Origin: Clostridia bacterium
Lineage (GTDB): Bacteria; Bacillota; Clostridia; Oscillospirales; Acutalibacteraceae
Direction: 5' to 3'
Assembly (NCBI GenBank): GCA_024404115.1
Contig: JAKSQM010000003.1
Coordinates: 1 to 64,000, forward strand
DNA length: 64,000 nt
Made by a program: the position numbers and the translations under genes. Under the pieces are notes generated by a model, which worked only from the letters and a program-made list of their open reading frames with translations, did no database searches and was not told the DNA's origin. This document shows, piece after piece, positions 11,043-20,519 of the stretch; positions within the stretch are counted from its first letter, which is position 1; each line of letters begins with the position of its first letter.

Positions 11043-11109
11043 GGTAGGGTAAATATGTGTAGAAGTATATCTACGCTGTTTTATAAAAAATTTTTAAGGA
11101 GGATTTTTT

Positions 11110-14100
11110 ATGACTTTAGGCAAGCGTATTCTCAGTGTGCTTTTGGCTATGCTCATGGTTTTCTCTGTTTTACAGATGGGCGTTAGCGCTTTAAACATAG
11201 CTAATGGCGAAAACACTGATGGTACAATGACGATGGTTGATAACGGCGAAGGCAGATACATTTTGCCCGAGGCAACTGTTACAGCAACACCAACCATCCG
11301 TGTTGCTACAAAGAGAGCCGGTTACGGCGATTTCGTTGGCGGTTCAACAATCGTTAAAGCAACACCCTCTGGTGTACCTGCAATAACAGGTAATTACACC
11401 AAAGAAGCATATTCAGGCGAAAGCCCTGAATGGCCTACTGTTACTTTTGAGTGCGACCTTCCCCTTACTACTGATTCGGATAAGGCAAGCGTTCAGCTTA
11501 ACTGTAGCAGCATCTCAGGTCTTACCTATGAAGTCAGCAACCCCTCAAACAATAAGTGGGTTTGGACTATCACTGGCGGTACAATCGCAGCTGGTAACTA
11601 CGCTGATTTCACAGTAAGCTTCAATTACACACATACTGATAAACTTACTGGTAAGACAGAAACAAAAGCATACAAGGCATATGGCAGCTCATATGTTGAC
11701 ATTATTGCTCAGCCCGCTGGTGCTTATGTTCATTCCGAGAGAAAAAATGCATTTCATAGTAATACATACAATGAAATGGTTTACCGTATCCTTGGTAAAA
11801 ACACAAAGGGCAGCTACTATGAAACTGGCACAGATGTAGGTGAAGAAAACAAGGAAAAGAATGGCAGCTCTTATTTCTCTCATGGTTACTATGACTTCCA
11901 GTTAGCAGATGAGTTTGGCTGGAGCACCACAGCAGCTGCTTTCCCTCAGGGCGGTATGGTGCTTCTTCGCGCCCTCGGCGAGGGTAACATTTACTTCAAT
12001 ACAGGTATTGACAGACAGCGTCCTGTATCATCAACTTATATTGATATTTCAAAGGGTAAAGCTCTTGATGACGAGAGTATTAACCTTCGTTATTCAGCAT
12101 TTAACCAGGATGACGCAAGCGGTCATCATCATGACCATGATGGCGATTATTTAGACCAGATTAGCGGTATCAGAGTATTCCCTGGTGAAGTTGCTTGGGG
12201 TAGCGACACACCCAACATCACAACAGCAGAGAACGAAATTAACTTCGGTCTTAGTGCAGATGCTGCACTTCCTTTCCATAATAAGAGCACTTACAACACA
12301 AGCTCACCTTATGCTATTACAAATAGTGAGGAGCCTGGCAGAGTATATGGTCTTAATATTCCATTCACTGGCACAGCATATGCAAACTCTAAAGATATGA
12401 AGACTCTTGATAACGGCAACAAGTATATCGCATATACATTTAAGAACTGTGTATCAGCAAGATATTATTATAAAACTGATGATCGTTGCTCAGACAGCCA
12501 TACAGCAGTTAACCTTCGCTTCTATCTTTACAACAAAGCTCCTTTAAGAGGTGCTATTGAAGAAGCACTTGGTTCAGCTTCTCATATTCCACAGAATCCT
12601 TCATTCATTGATCCTCAGATCGGTCTTACTCCTCAGCAGTGGTATTATGACAACACAAACGGTTGCTGGGATAAATACTATTCAGCTCTCCAGACAGCTT
12701 TGCGTGTAAATGCTTGTTATATTACTGACCAGAATACAATCAACGCAGCAGCTGATGCTCTTGACGCAGCAGTTGCAGGCCTTGTTGTTAAAGGTGCTGA
12801 CTATTCATTAGCAGACGCAGCATACAAGCGTATTGCAAACCTTACACCTGCTAACTACACAGCAAGCTCATGGGCAGCTGTTGGTAAGGCATGGCGTGCA
12901 ATCGGTGTCAACGATTCAGAAAGAGATCTTACTGTTTTCTATCAGCCATACCTTAACAAGCTCATCGCAGATTTCAACACAGCAATTGATAACCTTGAGC
13001 TTGAAGATGCAGACTTCACTCTTGTTGACAGAGCAGAAGAAAAAGTTCCCGATGATCTTTCAGTTTACACAGATGAAACTGTAGCAGCTCTTCAGCAGCT
13101 TATTACTACTGCAGACAGCGACGCTTTCCGTGCAAAGAAGATCACAGAACAGGATTACATCGACAGCTTTGCTTATGCAATTGAAGATGCAATTATTGCT
13201 CTCCAGTACAAGGATGCTGACTATTCACAGGTTGATGCTCTTATCGCAGAGTACAACAGCACTTATGCTCCTAAAAAGGATACTTATACAGAGGAAACAT
13301 TCAACGCTTATAAAGCAGCTGTTTTATCAGTAATGCGTGGTCTTAAACTTGACAAACAGTCATTAGTTGATGATATGGCTGATAAGATCAGCACCGCACG
13401 TGATAACCTTGAGTTTAAGGAAGCTGATTACACAGCAGTTGAAGCAGCTATTGATGCAGCAGCTATGCTTGACAGCAAGCTTTACACAACAGCTTCATGG
13501 AAAGCACTTCAGGACGCAATCAACGGCGTTCAGTATGGTCTTACAGTTGATAAGCAGTCAACAGTTGACGGTTATGCTGCAAATATCAACGCAAAGATTA
13601 AGGCTCTTATATTCGCAGACGGCGATTACAGTGCAGTTCAGGAACAGGTTGCAAGATACAATGCTCTTGATAAGTCTTGGTATGAAGCAGCTGGTATCAG
13701 CAATGTTCAGTCAGTTATCAACGGCATTACTTACGGTCTCAAGAAAGATAAGCAGAGTCAGATCGATACATACGCTGCAAACCTCAAGGCAGCTATCGAC
13801 GCTCTCGTTCTTAAACCAGCTAACTACACAGAAGCAGATAAGCAGGTAGCAAGATTTGAATCTCTTGCATCAAATAAGAACCTCTACACATCAGCTTCTT
13901 ATTCAGCAGCTCTTGCTGCAAGCAACGTTATCAAGCAGAATCATGACCTCACAATCGACAAGCAGTCAACAGTTGACGGTTATGCAAACGACCTCAAGGC
14001 AGCTATTGATAACCTTAAATTCAAACCCGGTGATTACTCAGATGTTAACAGCGCAGTAAATACCGCAAACGAGATTATTGCAAAGGCTGACGCTTACTCA

Positions 14101-16140
14101 GCAGCATACAACAATAATCCTTATTACACACCTGCAACATTCAACGCTCTTAAATCAGCAGTTAACGCAGTTGTTTATGATCTTACAGTTGATAAGCAGT
14201 CTCAGATCGACGGCTACGCATCAGCTATCAACAAGGCAATTAACAACCTTGATAACAATGTTGCAGACTACACAGCAGTTAACGCAGCAAAGGCAAGTGT
14301 TCCCGCAGACCTTGACAGCGGCAGATATGTTGCTTCTAAGGTTGCAGCAGTTCACAACGCAGTTAACTCAGCAACAGCTGGTCTTCTTACAGACGAACAG
14401 GATATCGTTGACGGATTCGCAACATCAATCAATGCAGCAGTTGCAGCTCTTGCATTGAACGGCGCTGATTACACAAAGGTTACAGCAGCAATCAACTCTA
14501 AGCCTGCTGATCTTACTCCTTACACATCAGCATCAGTTGCAAACCTTAACAATAAGATCAACGCAGTTGTTTATGGCCTTTTAATCGATGAGCAGAGCAA
14601 GGTAGATGCTTTCGCAGCAGATATCGTTAAGGCTATCAAAGACCTTGAACTTGCTCTTGCAAGCTATGCAAAGGTTGAAGCAGCTAAGGCAGCAGCAAAT
14701 GCAGCTCTTAATGCAAGCGAAGCTCAGTATTACACAGCTGAAAGCAAGCAGGCAGTTAAGGACGCTATTGACGCAGTTGTTTATGATCTTCCCGCAGCAC
14801 AGCAGTCACAGGTTGACGGCTATGCAAAGGCAATCGACAGTGCTGTAGCAGCTCTTAAATATAACGGACTTAACACAGCTCCTTATGAAGCAGCAGTTAA
14901 GACATTCAACGGCATTGATAAGAGCATCTACACAGACGATTCTGTTAAGGCAGTTGAAGACGCTATCGCAGCAGCAGACGCTATCGTTAAGAAAGCAGAC
15001 GCAAGCGTTAAGGATCAGGCAGCTCTTGATTCAGCAGTAGAAGCTATCAACGCAGCAATTGACGCACTTACACTTAAAGGCGCTGATTACACAGATGTTG
15101 ATAAGGCAATCGACCTTGCAAACGCTTACGCAGTTAATAAAGAACTCTATACAAATTATGACGCAGTTGAGGCTGCTGTAGCAGCAGTTATCAGAGATCT
15201 TGCAATTGACAAGCAGACAGATGTTGACGCAATGGCTAAGGCTATTAACGATGCAATCGCTGCTCTTCAGTTCAAAGATATCGACAAAACTGGTTATGAA
15301 GCAACAAAGAGAACTATCCCCGCTGACCTTTCAATCTACACAGCAGATTCAGTTAAGGCAGTTAACGATCAGATTAAAGCTATCGACGAGTTCCTCGGCG
15401 CAGAAGTTGACATCAACGACCAGCCCGACCTCGACGAAATGGTAGCAGAGCTCAAAGTTAAGATTGACGAGCTTGCAAAGATTCCTGCAGATTACTCAGA
15501 ACTCAAGAAAGCTCTTGCAGATTTTGAGAGCCTCAACGAAGACGATTACTCAAACTTCTCAGAGAAGAAAGCAGTTTACAACGCAGCTAAAGACTGGATG
15601 TCAAACGGCACTGTAGATTTTGAGAATCAGGACGAAGTTGACGCTTGGACAGACGCAGTTAAGAAAGCTATGGCAGAGCTCGAAGCAGCATCAGCACCTG
15701 AAGCATACTTCGTAGCAAAAGCTGGCAGCACAACAATCATCAATGATGGTTCTAACTTCATCACTGGCCTCAAGACAGCTCTTACTCTTAAAGAGCTCAA
15801 GGAACAGTTCCTTGCTTATGACGGAGTTGAAGTTACATTCACAAAGGCAAGCAGATCAGCAAGATATTATGGTACAGGCTCAACAGTTAAGGTAACATAC
15901 GCTGACGGTAAGGTTGAAACATACACAATCGTTATCTATGGTGATCTTGACGGAAACGGCATCATTGACGTATCTGATACAGCAACAGCTCAGCTTGCAG
16001 CAGTTGGTTCACCTCTTACAGCAGCTCAGAGATTTGCAGCTAATGTTGACGGCGTATCCCGTGTAACAGAAAGCGACGCAGTTGTTATCTCAGCAGCAGC
16101 AGCAGGTAAAGAACTTAATCAGGTTGACCCCACAATGTAA
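11110..16140 (+). CDS. Large secreted protein with about 14 FIVAR-like modules and a dockerin-like C terminus
   Basis: A 1676-residue extracellular protein. Residues 1-27 form a Sec signal peptide (VSA-LN cleavage likely). Residues about 28-500 are a non-repetitive beta-rich region with a His-rich patch (HHHDHDGD). From about residue 563 to 1520 there are roughly 14 alanine-rich modules of about 68 residues. Each starts near ADY(S/T)-x-V and carries YT-x2-(S/T), DKQS-x-(V/I)D and AI-x-AL blocks, resembling FIVAR helical-bundle repeats. A small beta domain follows (about 1525-1610). The end (1611-1676) is a dockerin-like pair: loop 1, D1612-x-DGNG-x2-D-x2-D1623, is complete; loop 2 (N1645-D1656) is degenerate. 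A role in surface display, glycan binding or scaffold attachment is inferred. No catalytic domain is recognised. Confidence 0.75.
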   Translation: MTLGKRILSVLLAMLMVFSVLQMGVSALNIANGENTDGTMTMVDNGEGRYILPEATVTATPTIRVATKRAGYGDFVGGSTIVKATPSGVPAITGNYTKEAYSGESPEWPTVTFECDLPLTTDSDKASVQLNCSSISGLTYEVSNPSNNKWVWTITGGTIAAGNYADFTVSFNYTHTDKLTGKTETKAYKAYGSSYVDIIAQPAGAYVHSERKNAFHSNTYNEMVYRILGKNTKGSYYETGTDVGEENKEKNGSSYFSHGYYDFQLADEFGWSTTAAAFPQGGMVLLRALGEGNIYFNTGIDRQRPVSSTYIDISKGKALDDESINLRYSAFNQDDASGHHHDHDGDYLDQISGIRVFPGEVAWGSDTPNITTAENEINFGLSADAALPFHNKSTYNTSSPYAITNSEEPGRVYGLNIPFTGTAYANSKDMKTLDNGNKYIAYTFKNCVSARYYYKTDDRCSDSHTAVNLRFYLYNKAPLRGAIEEALGSASHIPQNPSFIDPQIGLTPQQWYYDNTNGCWDKYYSALQTALRVNACYITDQNTINAAADALDAAVAGLVVKGADYSLADAAYKRIANLTPANYTASSWAAVGKAWRAIGVNDSERDLTVFYQPYLNKLIADFNTAIDNLELEDADFTLVDRAEEKVPDDLSVYTDETVAALQQLITTADSDAFRAKKITEQDYIDSFAYAIEDAIIALQYKDADYSQVDALIAEYNSTYAPKKDTYTEETFNAYKAAVLSVMRGLKLDKQSLVDDMADKISTARDNLEFKEADYTAVEAAIDAAAMLDSKLYTTASWKALQDAINGVQYGLTVDKQSTVDGYAANINAKIKALIFADGDYSAVQEQVARYNALDKSWYEAAGISNVQSVINGITYGLKKDKQSQIDTYAANLKAAIDALVLKPANYTEADKQVARFESLASNKNLYTSASYSAALAASNVIKQNHDLTIDKQSTVDGYANDLKAAIDNLKFKPGDYSDVNSAVNTANEIIAKADAYSAAYNNNPYYTPATFNALKSAVNAVVYDLTVDKQSQIDGYASAINKAINNLDNNVADYTAVNAAKASVPADLDSGRYVASKVAAVHNAVNSATAGLLTDEQDIVDGFATSINAAVAALALNGADYTKVTAAINSKPADLTPYTSASVANLNNKINAVVYGLLIDEQSKVDAFAADIVKAIKDLELALASYAKVEAAKAAANAALNASEAQYYTAESKQAVKDAIDAVVYDLPAAQQSQVDGYAKAIDSAVAALKYNGLNTAPYEAAVKTFNGIDKSIYTDDSVKAVEDAIAAADAIVKKADASVKDQAALDSAVEAINAAIDALTLKGADYTDVDKAIDLANAYAVNKELYTNYDAVEAAVAAVIRDLAIDKQTDVDAMAKAINDAIAALQFKDIDKTGYEATKRTIPADLSIYTADSVKAVNDQIKAIDEFLGAEVDINDQPDLDEMVAELKVKIDELAKIPADYSELKKALADFESLNEDDYSNFSEKKAVYNAAKDWMSNGTVDFENQDEVDAWTDAVKKAMAELEAASAPEAYFVAKAGSTTIINDGSNFITGLKTALTLKELKEQFLAYDGVEVTFTKASRSARYYGTGSTVKVTYADGKVETYTIVIYGDLDGNGIIDVSDTATAQLAAVGSPLTAAQRFAANVDGVSRVTESDAVVISAAAAGKELNQVDPTM
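12796..15680 (+). repeat. Tandem coding repeats of about 205 bp (14 FIVAR-like modules)
   Basis: About fourteen units, each recognisable by ADY/ANY/GDY at its start and a DKQS-type block before its end. The units have diverged well beyond identity at DNA level, so the array is old and held by protein-level selection rather than recent expansion. Confidence 0.75.
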
Positions 16141-16159
16141 TCTGATGATTTAAATTTAA

Positions 16160-16193
16160 GAAGTCGCCTCTTTTGGGGCGGCTTCGTTTTTTC
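16160..16193 (+). terminator. First terminator after the repeat protein
   Basis: GAAGTCGCC pairs with GGCGGCTTC (one wobble), followed by GTTTTTTC. Confidence 0.85.
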
Positions 16194-16229
16194 TGCAAAT
16201 CTGATTTTTCAGGTTTGCAGATTTTTTTT
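16193..16229 (+). terminator. Second terminator after the repeat protein
   Basis: A 12-bp stem (16193-16204 with 16209-16220, one U-G pair, loop TTTT), followed by eight T residues. With the first terminator it isolates the exopolysaccharide operon from the upstream gene. Confidence 0.85.
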
Positions 16230-16278
16230 GCATTTTTTTCCAAATTCATTGTTCTTTAATTTTCATTTTAAGTAAGCG

Positions 16279-16287
16279 TGATATAGT
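16279..16287 (+). promoter_or_regulatory. Candidate extended -10 promoter for the exopolysaccharide operon (copy 1)
   Basis: TGATATAGT fits an extended -10 (TGn plus TATAGT). No good -35 is present. The same word recurs at 16416-16424. Confidence 0.35.
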
Positions 16288-16372
16288 GGATATACCAAAT
16301 CAAAAACTAATCAAAATACAAGCATATGTCTAATATTTCAATGAATTTTATGGAAAAGGAGGCAGAAAAAAG

Positions 16373-16390
16373 ATGACGGCTATTTTCTAA
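16373..16390 (+). CDS. Possible five-codon leader ORF upstream of the exopolysaccharide operon
   Basis: ATG at 16373 is followed by four codons and TAA (peptide MTAIF). AAAAGGAGG at 16354-16362 is one of the better ribosome sites in the region, with about 10 nt of spacing. The ORF runs through the left arm of an inverted repeat whose right arm is at 16432-16439, so translation could change folding of the leader. Coding status is unproven; it may be chance. Confidence 0.3.
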   Translation: MTAIF

Positions 16391-16415
16391 TTTAGAAATT
16401 ATTATATTTTATTTG

Positions 16416-16424
16416 TGATATAGT
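16416..16424 (+). promoter_or_regulatory. Candidate extended -10 promoter (copy 2)
   Basis: TGATATAGT again, between the arms of the ACGGCTAT inverted repeat and about 50 nt upstream of the first exopolysaccharide gene. No clear -35. Confidence 0.3.
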
Positions 16425-16474
16425 AAAAAACATAGCCGTAAATTAAAAGATTTGGTTGAGAAAGAAGGATATTT

Positions 16475-17794
16475 ATGAATTTGTATGAAAAGCTCCTTAG
16501 CGGAGAAGAGAAGCTCTCTTTAGTTGGTTTGGGATATGTAGGAATGCCTATTGCAGTTGCATTCTCAAAGGTATTGAATGTAATTGGTTTTGACCTTAAT
16601 TCAAAGAAAATTGATTTATACAAAAGTGGAATTGACCCCACAAAAGAAATCGGCGATGAAGCAATTTCAAAGTGCACAGTAGATTTCACATCAGACCCTG
16701 AAAAACTTAAAGAGGCAAAATTTCACATCGTTGCCGTTCCCACCCCTGTTAATGATGACCATTCGCCTGACCTTACACCTGTTGAGGGTGCAAGCAGAAT
16801 CCTTGGTCAGAATCTGACAAAGGGCAGCGTTGTAGTTTTTGAATCAACTGTTTATCCAGGGGTAACCGAAGAGGTATGCGTTCCCATTCTTGAAAAAGAA
16901 TCAGGACTTAAATGCGGAGTTGATTTCAAAATAGGCTATTCACCAGAAAGAATTAATCCCGGCGATAAAGTTCACCGCCTTGAAACTATCACAAAAATCG
17001 TTTCAGGCATGGATGAAGAAACACTCGATACAGTTGCAAAGGTTTATTCGCTTGTTGTTAAAGCAGGCGTTCACCGAGCAGAGTCAATTAAGGTTGCAGA
17101 AGCAGCCAAGGTTATAGAAAACAGTCAGCGTGATATTAACATCGCTTTTATGAATGAGCTTTCTATAATCTTTAATAAAATGGGTATTGATACAAAGTCA
17201 GTCCTTGAAGCCGCAGGAACAAAATGGAATTTCCTTAAATTTGCTCCCGGTCTTGTTGGCGGTCATTGTATCGGCGTTGACCCTTATTATCTGACATATA
17301 AAGCGGAAAAAATCGGCTATCTCAGTCAGGTTATCCTTGCAGGCAGAAGAATAAATGATGGCATGGGCAAATATGTTGCAGAGAATCTTGTGAAAAATCT
17401 CATTAAAGCAGGCTGCCACGTTAAGGGCGCAAAAGTCGCTCTTCTCGGCTTCACTTTTAAAGAGAATTGCCCCGATACTCGCAACACAAGAGTTATTGAT
17501 ATTTGCACAGAGCTTAGCGAATACGGTATTATTCCCGTTATTTCTGACCCCGTTGCAGATGCAGCTGAAGCAGAACGAGAATATGGCGTTGAGTTTGTTG
17601 ATATAAATGAAATAAAAGATGTTGACGCAGTTATTCTTGCCGTTGCGCATAATGAGTTTGCATCACTTTCAATGGAAGATTTCAACCGTATGTTTAAGAA
17701 AGCTCCCAATGAAGAGAAAGTTTTATTTGACATTAAAGGATTACTTGACAGAAAGACATATGAGCAGGCCGGTTACAATTACTGGAGATTGTGA
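16475..17794 (+). CDS. UDP-N-acetylhexosamine 6-dehydrogenase (TviB/WbpA/WecC family)
   Basis: A 439-residue NAD-dependent enzyme that oxidises C6 of a UDP-N-acetylhexosamine to a uronic acid. The Rossmann motif is GLGYVGMP (about residues 19-26). The family motif PTPVNDDHSPDLTPV is present. The catalytic Cys265 lies in GGHCIGVDPYYLT. Overall it looks closest to the TviB type that uses UDP-GlcNAc. The 4-epimerase at 38529 would complete a route to UDP-GalNAcA. It is the first structural gene of the exopolysaccharide operon, preceded by AGAAGGA. Confidence 0.85.
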   Translation: MNLYEKLLSGEEKLSLVGLGYVGMPIAVAFSKVLNVIGFDLNSKKIDLYKSGIDPTKEIGDEAISKCTVDFTSDPEKLKEAKFHIVAVPTPVNDDHSPDLTPVEGASRILGQNLTKGSVVVFESTVYPGVTEEVCVPILEKESGLKCGVDFKIGYSPERINPGDKVHRLETITKIVSGMDEETLDTVAKVYSLVVKAGVHRAESIKVAEAAKVIENSQRDINIAFMNELSIIFNKMGIDTKSVLEAAGTKWNFLKFAPGLVGGHCIGVDPYYLTYKAEKIGYLSQVILAGRRINDGMGKYVAENLVKNLIKAGCHVKGAKVALLGFTFKENCPDTRNTRVIDICTELSEYGIIPVISDPVADAAEAEREYGVEFVDINEIKDVDAVILAVAHNEFASLSMEDFNRMFKKAPNEEKVLFDIKGLLDRKTYEQAGYNYWRL

Positions 17795-17796
17795 TT

Positions 17797-18210
17797 ATGA
17801 AAAAATACAAAGTAGGATACACAACAGGCGTATTTGATATGTTCCATGTTGGTCATCTTAATATTATTGAAAAAGCAAAAGAGCAGTGCGATTACCTGAT
17901 TGTTGGTGTAAGCACAGATGAGGTTGTGCAGAAGTATAAAAATAAAACCCCTGTTATAACCTTTGCTCAGAGAATGAAAATTGTTGAAGCTATAAGATAT
18001 GTGGATAAGGTTGTTCCGCAGACCACTATGGATAAAACAGTTGCATGGCAGGAGCTTAAATTCGATGCCATATTCCACGGTGATGACTGGAAAGGAACAG
18101 GATACTATAACGAGTGTGAGGAGAAGCTGAAAGAACTGGGCGTGGATGTTGTATTCATTCCACACACACCAGGTATATCGTCAACAGAAATTGTTGAAAA
18201 AATTAAATAA
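17797..18210 (+). CDS. tagD: Cytidylyltransferase, glycerol-3-phosphate type (TagD-like)
   Basis: A 137-residue nucleotidyltransferase. The HxGH motif lies in GVFDMFHVGHLN and the C-terminal ISSTEIV matches the ISSTxI signature. TagD makes CDP-glycerol from CTP and glycerol-3-phosphate; close relatives use other polyol phosphates, so the polyol is not certain. The start is the ATG at 17797 with GGAGA 8 nt upstream. A GTG at 17791 lies too close to that site. It nearly abuts the dehydrogenase. No TagB/TagF-type polymerase is in the window, but a LicD enzyme (34556) could use the product. Confidence 0.8.
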   Translation: MKKYKVGYTTGVFDMFHVGHLNIIEKAKEQCDYLIVGVSTDEVVQKYKNKTPVITFAQRMKIVEAIRYVDKVVPQTTMDKTVAWQELKFDAIFHGDDWKGTGYYNECEEKLKELGVDVVFIPHTPGISSTEIVEKIK

Positions 18211-18228
18211 ATTCAAAGGAGAATCTTT

Positions 18229-19386
18229 GTGAAAATAATGGTTATTTCAAGCGAAACCAGCACAATGTTCTTTTACAGAAAAGACATGATGTGTGAGTTT
18301 ATGCGACAGGGTAATCAGGTTGTAGCAGTGGGAGATGCACCCGAGAATGAGTGGGCAGACGCATATGAACAGATCGGCATTAAATACCGACAGATATATG
18401 TGCGAAGAAACAGTCTGAAGCCCACAGACGATATAAAAACACTTAAATCCTTAATCAAAGTTATTGCGGAAGAAAAACCCGATAAAATATTTGCTTATCA
18501 CTCAAAGAGCGTTGTTTACGGAAGTATTGCGGCGCGTATAAACAAAATAAAAGATGTATATGCTCTTATTGCGGGCCTTGGCTCAATTATAAGAGGTACA
18601 GGCTTTAAAAACTCAATTGTCAGAGCAGTGCTTAAACTTGAATACAAATTTGCATTTAAGCTTTGCAAGGCGGTTATCACTCATAATTCAGAGGACCGTC
18701 AGCTGCTCATTGATGAAAAATTCATTAAAAACCCTGAAAAAGTCAAGACAGTTAACGGCTCAGGCGTTAATCTTGATGTATTCAAATATTCAAAAACCAA
18801 AAAGACAGATACATTCCTTTTCATCGCACGACTTATTGGCGATAAAGGAATAAGAGAGTATATGGAAGCGGCTCGAATTGTTAAAAGAACTCATCCAGAG
18901 GCAATATTCAGAGTTGTCGGTCCATATGACACTAACCCTTCGGCAATCAAGCCCGAAGAAATTGAAAAGGGCGTTGCAGACGGCGCAATTGAATATATTG
19001 GCGAGCTTAAAGATGTAACACCTCAGCTTAATGCGTGCATGGTGTTTGTGCTCCCGTCATATCATGAGGGCACACCAAAAACTGTCCTTGAGGCTATGGC
19101 AACAGGCAGACCTGTTATAACAACAGATGTTCCAGGCTGCAGAGCCGCCGTTCAGGATGGCGAAAACGGATACCTTGTTCCTGCAAAGAATGCAGAGGCT
19201 CTTGCGGATAAAATGATTTATATGCTGGAGCATTATGACAAGGTTGTGGAGCTTGGCAACAACGGCAGAATCCTTGCCGAAGAAAAATATGACGCTGTTA
19301 AGGTCAACCGCTCAATTCTTGATATTATGGAAATACCGTATAAATTGGATAAGCCTATGCCTTACAAGGAGGACATTGCAGTATGA
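18229..19386 (+). CDS. Glycosyltransferase family 4
   Basis: A 385-residue GT-B enzyme starting at GTG 18229 with AAGGAGA upstream. The N-terminal half carries AYHSKSVVYGSIAAR and an AGLGSI-RGTG region seen in CapM/PglA-like transferases. The C-terminal half has FIARLIGDKGI, a donor-binding E-x7-E in HEGTPKTVLEA, and TTDVPGCR. It should add an early sugar to the lipid-linked repeat unit. The next gene overlaps its end by 4 nt. Confidence 0.85.
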   Translation: MKIMVISSETSTMFFYRKDMMCEFMRQGNQVVAVGDAPENEWADAYEQIGIKYRQIYVRRNSLKPTDDIKTLKSLIKVIAEEKPDKIFAYHSKSVVYGSIAARINKIKDVYALIAGLGSIIRGTGFKNSIVRAVLKLEYKFAFKLCKAVITHNSEDRQLLIDEKFIKNPEKVKTVNGSGVNLDVFKYSKTKKTDTFLFIARLIGDKGIREYMEAARIVKRTHPEAIFRVVGPYDTNPSAIKPEEIEKGVADGAIEYIGELKDVTPQLNACMVFVLPSYHEGTPKTVLEAMATGRPVITTDVPGCRAAVQDGENGYLVPAKNAEALADKMIYMLEHYDKVVELGNNGRILAEEKYDAVKVNRSILDIMEIPYKLDKPMPYKEDIAV

Positions 19387-20495
19387 GCGCCACAAGAGTG
19401 CTTCAGGTGCTGGGATGCCTTGACAGAGGCGGTGCAGAGAATATGATAATGTCAATTTACAGAAACATTGACAGAGAAAAATTTCAGTTCGATTTTATTC
19501 TGCACCTTGACAGGCACGGAGATTTTGACGACGAAGTCAAGGCTCTTGGAGGCAAAATTTTCTATGCTCCGAGATACACTGGCAAAAACCATTTTGAATA
19601 TAAAAAATGGTGGCACAGCTTCTTTAAATCTCATCCAGAGTATAGATTGCTTCATTCCCATATACGCTCAACAGCGTCGATTTATACGGAAATTGCAAAG
19701 CATTACGGCGTTAAATCAATTGTCCACAGCCACAGCACAATGACGGCTGGCAGCGGGCTTGGTGCTTTTGTGAAAGAGCTGATGCAAAAGAATATTACCC
19801 GTTATGCTGATGAATGTCTTGCCTGCTCGGACGCAGCAGGGCAGTGGCTTTTTAAAAACCATAGCTACACAGTTTTGCCCAATGCGATTGATGCAAAGCT
19901 TTACACTTTTAATAAAAATAGCCGAGAAAAAATCAGAGAAAAACATAACCTTAGGGACAACTTTGTTGTGGGTCATGTTGGCAGATTTCATAAGATAAAA
20001 AACCAAACATTCCTTATGAAAATCTTTGCAGAAATTCTCAAAGAAAAGCCTGATGCAAGGCTTGTTCTGGTTGGAGAAAAAATCGGCAGTGAGGGAATGG
20101 AAAGAGAAGAGCTTTTAAGCTTTGCAGAGAGCCTTGGCATTAAAGATAAAGTAATTTTTGCAGGCAATGTTTCAAATGTAAATGAATATCTCAGTGCATT
20201 TGATGTGTTTGTTTTTCCGTCCCTATACGAGGGCTTGCCTGTAACGCTTGTTGAGGCGCAGGCGGCGGGACTTCACTGCTTTATCAGTGATTCTGTATCA
20301 CATGACAGCAAAATCACAGAAAACGCAGAGTTTGTTTCGCTTGAAAAATCTCCCGCCCAGTGGGCAGAGAAAATCCTTGCTCTGAATTACAGCGAGCGCA
20401 AAGATTGCTACAGTCAGATTTATAATGCAGGCTATGACATAGAGGCAGGTGTTGAAAAAATCCAAAAGATTTATAACTCCCTGCTTTCAGATTAA
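19383..20495 (+). CDS. Glycosyltransferase family 4
   Basis: A 370-residue GT-B enzyme. Near the N terminus is LDRGGAENMIM (the GGAE motif). The donor domain has GRFHKIKNQ, YEGLPVTLVEAQA (E-x7-E) and SDSVSHDSKI. It resembles EpsF/EpsD-type enzymes of Firmicute exopolysaccharide clusters. The ATG overlaps the previous stop, with AAGGAGGA upstream inside the preceding gene. Sugar specificity is unknown. Confidence 0.85.
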   Translation: MSATRVLQVLGCLDRGGAENMIMSIYRNIDREKFQFDFILHLDRHGDFDDEVKALGGKIFYAPRYTGKNHFEYKKWWHSFFKSHPEYRLLHSHIRSTASIYTEIAKHYGVKSIVHSHSTMTAGSGLGAFVKELMQKNITRYADECLACSDAAGQWLFKNHSYTVLPNAIDAKLYTFNKNSREKIREKHNLRDNFVVGHVGRFHKIKNQTFLMKIFAEILKEKPDARLVLVGEKIGSEGMEREELLSFAESLGIKDKVIFAGNVSNVNEYLSAFDVFVFPSLYEGLPVTLVEAQAAGLHCFISDSVSHDSKITENAEFVSLEKSPAQWAEKILALNYSERKDCYSQIYNAGYDIEAGVEKIQKIYNSLLSD

Positions 20496-20519
20496 AAAAA
20501 TAAGGAGCAAAATACAAAG

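Larger units (their letters stand above)
10731..11109. other. Intergenic region with terminator, two hairpins and a strong promoter
   Basis: It holds the ppdK terminator (10756-10786), a perfect 11-bp inverted repeat (10862-10872 with 10886-10896, CTTTCTCCCAA arms), a second imperfect hairpin (about 10903-10930), and the promoter of the big repeat protein. The long inverted repeat lacks a T run on either strand, so it is not a simple terminator. Confidence 0.6.
16141..16474. other. Intergenic region: tandem terminators and leader of the exopolysaccharide operon
   Basis: The left part holds two terminators. The rest is AT-rich leader with two copies of GTGATATAGT (16278-16287, 16415-16424), a five-codon ORF with a strong ribosome site (16373-16390), and an inverted repeat, ACGGCTAT at 16376-16383 and ATAGCCGT at 16432-16439. 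Confidence 0.6.

Noticed and set aside
12796-15680. Regular repeats that could look like a CRISPR array or satellite
   Set aside because: The period is about 205 bp, the units are diverged and fully coding, and no short identical direct repeats or spacers are seen.
17791-17796. GTG start for the TagD-like gene
   Set aside because: It lies 2 nt after GGAGA; the ATG at 17797 has proper spacing.
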